From Hydrogenophaga sp. NFH-34 (lineage in GTDB: Bacteria; Pseudomonadota; Gammaproteobacteria; Burkholderiales; Burkholderiaceae_C), in NCBI RefSeq assembly GCF_021401345.1, contig NZ_JACBGE010000035.1, positions 1 through 43,650 of the forward strand: a DNA stretch of 43,650 nt, read 5' to 3'. A program made the position numbers and the translations under genes. How positions within the stretch are numbered: position 1 is the first letter of the stretch; each line of letters begins with the position of its first letter. A model generated the notes under the pieces. That model did not search any database. It was not told the origin of the DNA and was given only the letters and a program-made list of their open reading frames with translations. Positions 42,035 through 43,650 of this stretch are shown piece after piece.

Positions 42035-42628
42035 ATGAACCGATCCTTCGCCCTTCGCCTGGCCGTGCCCCTGCTCGCGCTCGCTGGCCTCAGCGCCTGC
42101 CAGACCCCGCCCACCCCGGCGCCCGTTGCGCCCTACACCGGCCCGGTGCTGCCCATCCAGCAGGCCGAGCGGGGCGTGGAAATCTTCCTGCCCAGCGCGG
42201 CCCTGTTCGACACCGGCAAGAGCACGCTCAACGCCACCGAATCGGGCCCCTACCTCGACCGCATCGCGCACCTGGTGACCACCAAGAGCGACAAGGCCAT
42301 CGCCCTGGAAGGCCATGCGGACAACACCGGATCCGCCGAGCTGAACCAGCGCCTGTCCGACGAACGCGCGGCCGAGGTGGGCCGCGCGCTGGAAGCGCGC
42401 GGCGTGCCCGCCGCCCGCCTGCGCACCGCCGGCTTCGCGGCGCGCCGCCCGGTCGCCTCCAACAGCACCGAAGAAGGCCGGCGCCTGAACCGGCGGGTCG
42501 AGGTGGTGCTGCTCGACGAAAAGGTCGAAACCCTCACGCGCGGCGAACCCGCCGGCGCGTTTGTGTCGGCCTGGGAACAGCTCAAGTCGCTGATCGATCA
42601 AGGGCTGGTCCGCCCGGTGGGCCAATGA
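42035..42628 (+). CDS. OmpA-family lipoprotein
   Basis: A 197-residue outer-membrane lipoprotein. The signal peptide ends in a lipobox (LSAC, Cys22). A short Pro-rich linker is followed by an OmpA/Pal domain (LFDTGKSTLNATE, ALEGHADNTG, LSDERAAEVGRAL, RRLNRRVEVVL), which binds peptidoglycan. A TATGCT -10 candidate lies at about 41979-41984, giving a leader of about 45 nt with a small hairpin. Its stop overlaps the start of the patatin gene (ATGA). Confidence 0.9.
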   Translation: MNRSFALRLAVPLLALAGLSACQTPPTPAPVAPYTGPVLPIQQAERGVEIFLPSAALFDTGKSTLNATESGPYLDRIAHLVTTKSDKAIALEGHADNTGSAELNQRLSDERAAEVGRALEARGVPAARLRTAGFAARRPVASNSTEEGRRLNRRVEVVLLDEKVETLTRGEPAGAFVSAWEQLKSLIDQGLVRPVGQ

Positions 42629-43512
42629 GCATGAACCCGCAACGCAGACAATGGCTGGCACTGGGCGCCGGCCTGGCCGCCACCCGCTGGGCCTCGGCAC
42701 AGCCGGCCAACCGCACCCGACCCGATCCCCGCGCACCCGCCCCGCGCCGCATCGGCCTGGCGCTCGGTGGTGGCTCGGCACGCGGCTTCGCGCACATCGG
42801 CGTGCTGCAGGCGCTGGACGAAGCCAAGGTGCCCGTCGACGTGGTGGCCGGCACCAGCGCCGGTGCCCTGGTGGGCGCGTTCTACGCGGCCGGCATCTCG
42901 CCCTGGAAGATGCAGGACATCGCGCTCAAGGTGCGCGACATCGACGTCGCCGACTTCGCCTCGGGCAGCAAGCGCGGCATGCTCGGTGGCATGGCGCTGC
43001 GGCGCCTGGTCAACAGCCTGCTTGGCGACGTGCCGATCGAAAAAATGCCGCGCCGCTTCGCCGCCGTGGCCACCGACCTGGCCTCCGGCGACAAGGTGGC
43101 GCTGCAGCGCGGCGACACGGGTGCCGCCGTGGCGGCCTCGTGCGCGATCCCCGGGGTGTTCATCCCGGCCCAGCTCAACGGCCGCGAACTGGTGGACGGT
43201 GGTCTGACCAGCCCGGTGCCCGTGGGCGTGGCGCGCCAGCTCGGGGCCGAGGCCGTGATCGCGGTGGACGTGGGCGGCAAGCCCAGCGCCAAACCGCGCA
43301 GCGGGCTCTATGAAATCATCCTGCAGTCGTTCGAGATCATGGGCCGTTCGCTGGCCGAGATGGAAGGCCAGACCGCGAACGTGCTCATCCGCCCGCGCAC
43401 CGACGCCTTCGACAGCTCGGACTTCAACGCCCGCAAGGAAATGATCGAAGCCGGCTATCTGGCCGGCCAGTCTGCCCTGCCCGAGCTGCGCCGCAAGCTT
43501 GGCCTGGGCTGA
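42625..43512 (+). CDS. Patatin-like phospholipase, exported
   Basis: A 295-residue lipid acyl hydrolase. An N-terminal signal begins with a twin-arginine-like RRQWLALGAGLAATRWASA. The oxyanion loop is GLALGGGSARGFAHIGVL (about residue 48), the nucleophile elbow VVAGTSAGALVGA and the catalytic Asp LVDGGLTSPVPV. It starts inside the stop of the OmpA lipoprotein gene; Met3 (42631) is an alternative start. It probably acts on membrane phospholipids in the periplasm; coupling to an OmpA lipoprotein suggests an envelope role. Confidence 0.9.
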   Translation: MSMNPQRRQWLALGAGLAATRWASAQPANRTRPDPRAPAPRRIGLALGGGSARGFAHIGVLQALDEAKVPVDVVAGTSAGALVGAFYAAGISPWKMQDIALKVRDIDVADFASGSKRGMLGGMALRRLVNSLLGDVPIEKMPRRFAAVATDLASGDKVALQRGDTGAAVAASCAIPGVFIPAQLNGRELVDGGLTSPVPVGVARQLGAEAVIAVDVGGKPSAKPRSGLYEIILQSFEIMGRSLAEMEGQTANVLIRPRTDAFDSSDFNARKEMIEAGYLAGQSALPELRRKLGLG

Positions 43513-43567
43513 ACCACCGGACGGCCCCAGGGCTTGTATCTTCATATCTGACTGGCGCGGTAGAGTG

Positions 43568-43588
43568 TGGCCGCCGTTGAGGCGGCCA
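43568..43588 (+). terminator. Hairpin downstream of the patatin gene
   Basis: TGGCCGCC (43568-43575) and GGCGGCCA (43581-43588) form an 8-bp stem with a GTTGA loop. There is no T-run. The remaining bases to the right edge hold no gene I can support. Confidence 0.4.
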
Positions 43589-43650
43589 GACCGGCCCGTG
43601 CAGTTTGGTAGCGGCTGGGGTGATCGAGCCCGTGACTGAGTACAGAACGC

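Noticed and set aside
43513..43650. A possible small RNA or a minus-strand gene at the right edge
   Set aside because: One hairpin is visible, but no known RNA pattern, and the minus-strand frame only continues antisense to the patatin gene.

Overview
The window is a GC-rich chromosomal segment, most likely from a betaproteobacterium of the order Burkholderiales. The Comamonadaceae are the best fit, with relatives of Hydrogenophaga, Acidovorax or Rhodoferax in mind. This is inferred from the mix of families: a GTP-dependent PEP carboxykinase, an ArgP-type LysR regulator, a DUF2789 protein, TRAP transport, a PilU ATPase, and intergenic palindromes of the CGTCAT-CCCGCG class. I found no tRNA, rRNA, CRISPR array, transposase, integrase or phage gene.

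Layout. Bases 1-6600 hold the start of a LivH-type permease, a tandem AAA ATPase, a threonine ammonia-lyase, a channel-like membrane protein, a hotdog thioesterase and a 47-residue membrane peptide. Bases 6600-12430 hold PEP carboxykinase behind a likely regulatory array, a small membrane protein divergent from a LysR regulator, and two universal stress proteins flanking a metallophosphoesterase. Bases 12475-19960 hold a polysaccharide O-acetylation pair (MBOAT plus AlgX/AlgJ-like), an ArgP-type regulator divergent from D-amino-acid dehydrogenase, an M14 peptidase, an alpha/beta hydrolase that lacks its nucleophile serine, and a flavin reductase. Bases 19981-24621 hold DUF2789, an EamA transporter, an amidase and a lipoprotein tannase/feruloyl esterase with stacked promoter dyads.

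Bases 24658-29311 look like a small, apparently undescribed regulon. A LuxR-type regulator lies between a periplasmic protein and a DUF4892/OmpA protein, which is followed by a 573-residue cysteine-rich secreted protein. The same palindrome (TCCTTCA-NN-TGAA) precedes both the regulator and the OmpA gene.

Bases 29342-39165 form a catabolic island. Acetoacetyl-CoA synthetase diverges from an apparent operon of tetR, a TRAP transporter (dctPQM), an SMP-30 lactonase, a cyclase-family hydrolase, fumarylacetoacetase and DUF3237. Two 17-bp operator-like repeats spaced 21 bp apart lie in the divergent gap. Fumarylacetoacetase releases acetoacetate and AacS activates it, so the two arms fit one pathway, although no ring-cleavage dioxygenase is present. 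REP-like palindromes occur inside aacS and in front of fahA. The window ends with a nucleobase symporter, a pilU without pilT, an OmpA lipoprotein and a patatin-like phospholipase.

A recurring theme is genes whose start codon lies 6-9 nt after a -10-like hexamer with no Shine-Dalgarno sequence. This suggests that leaderless transcripts are common here.
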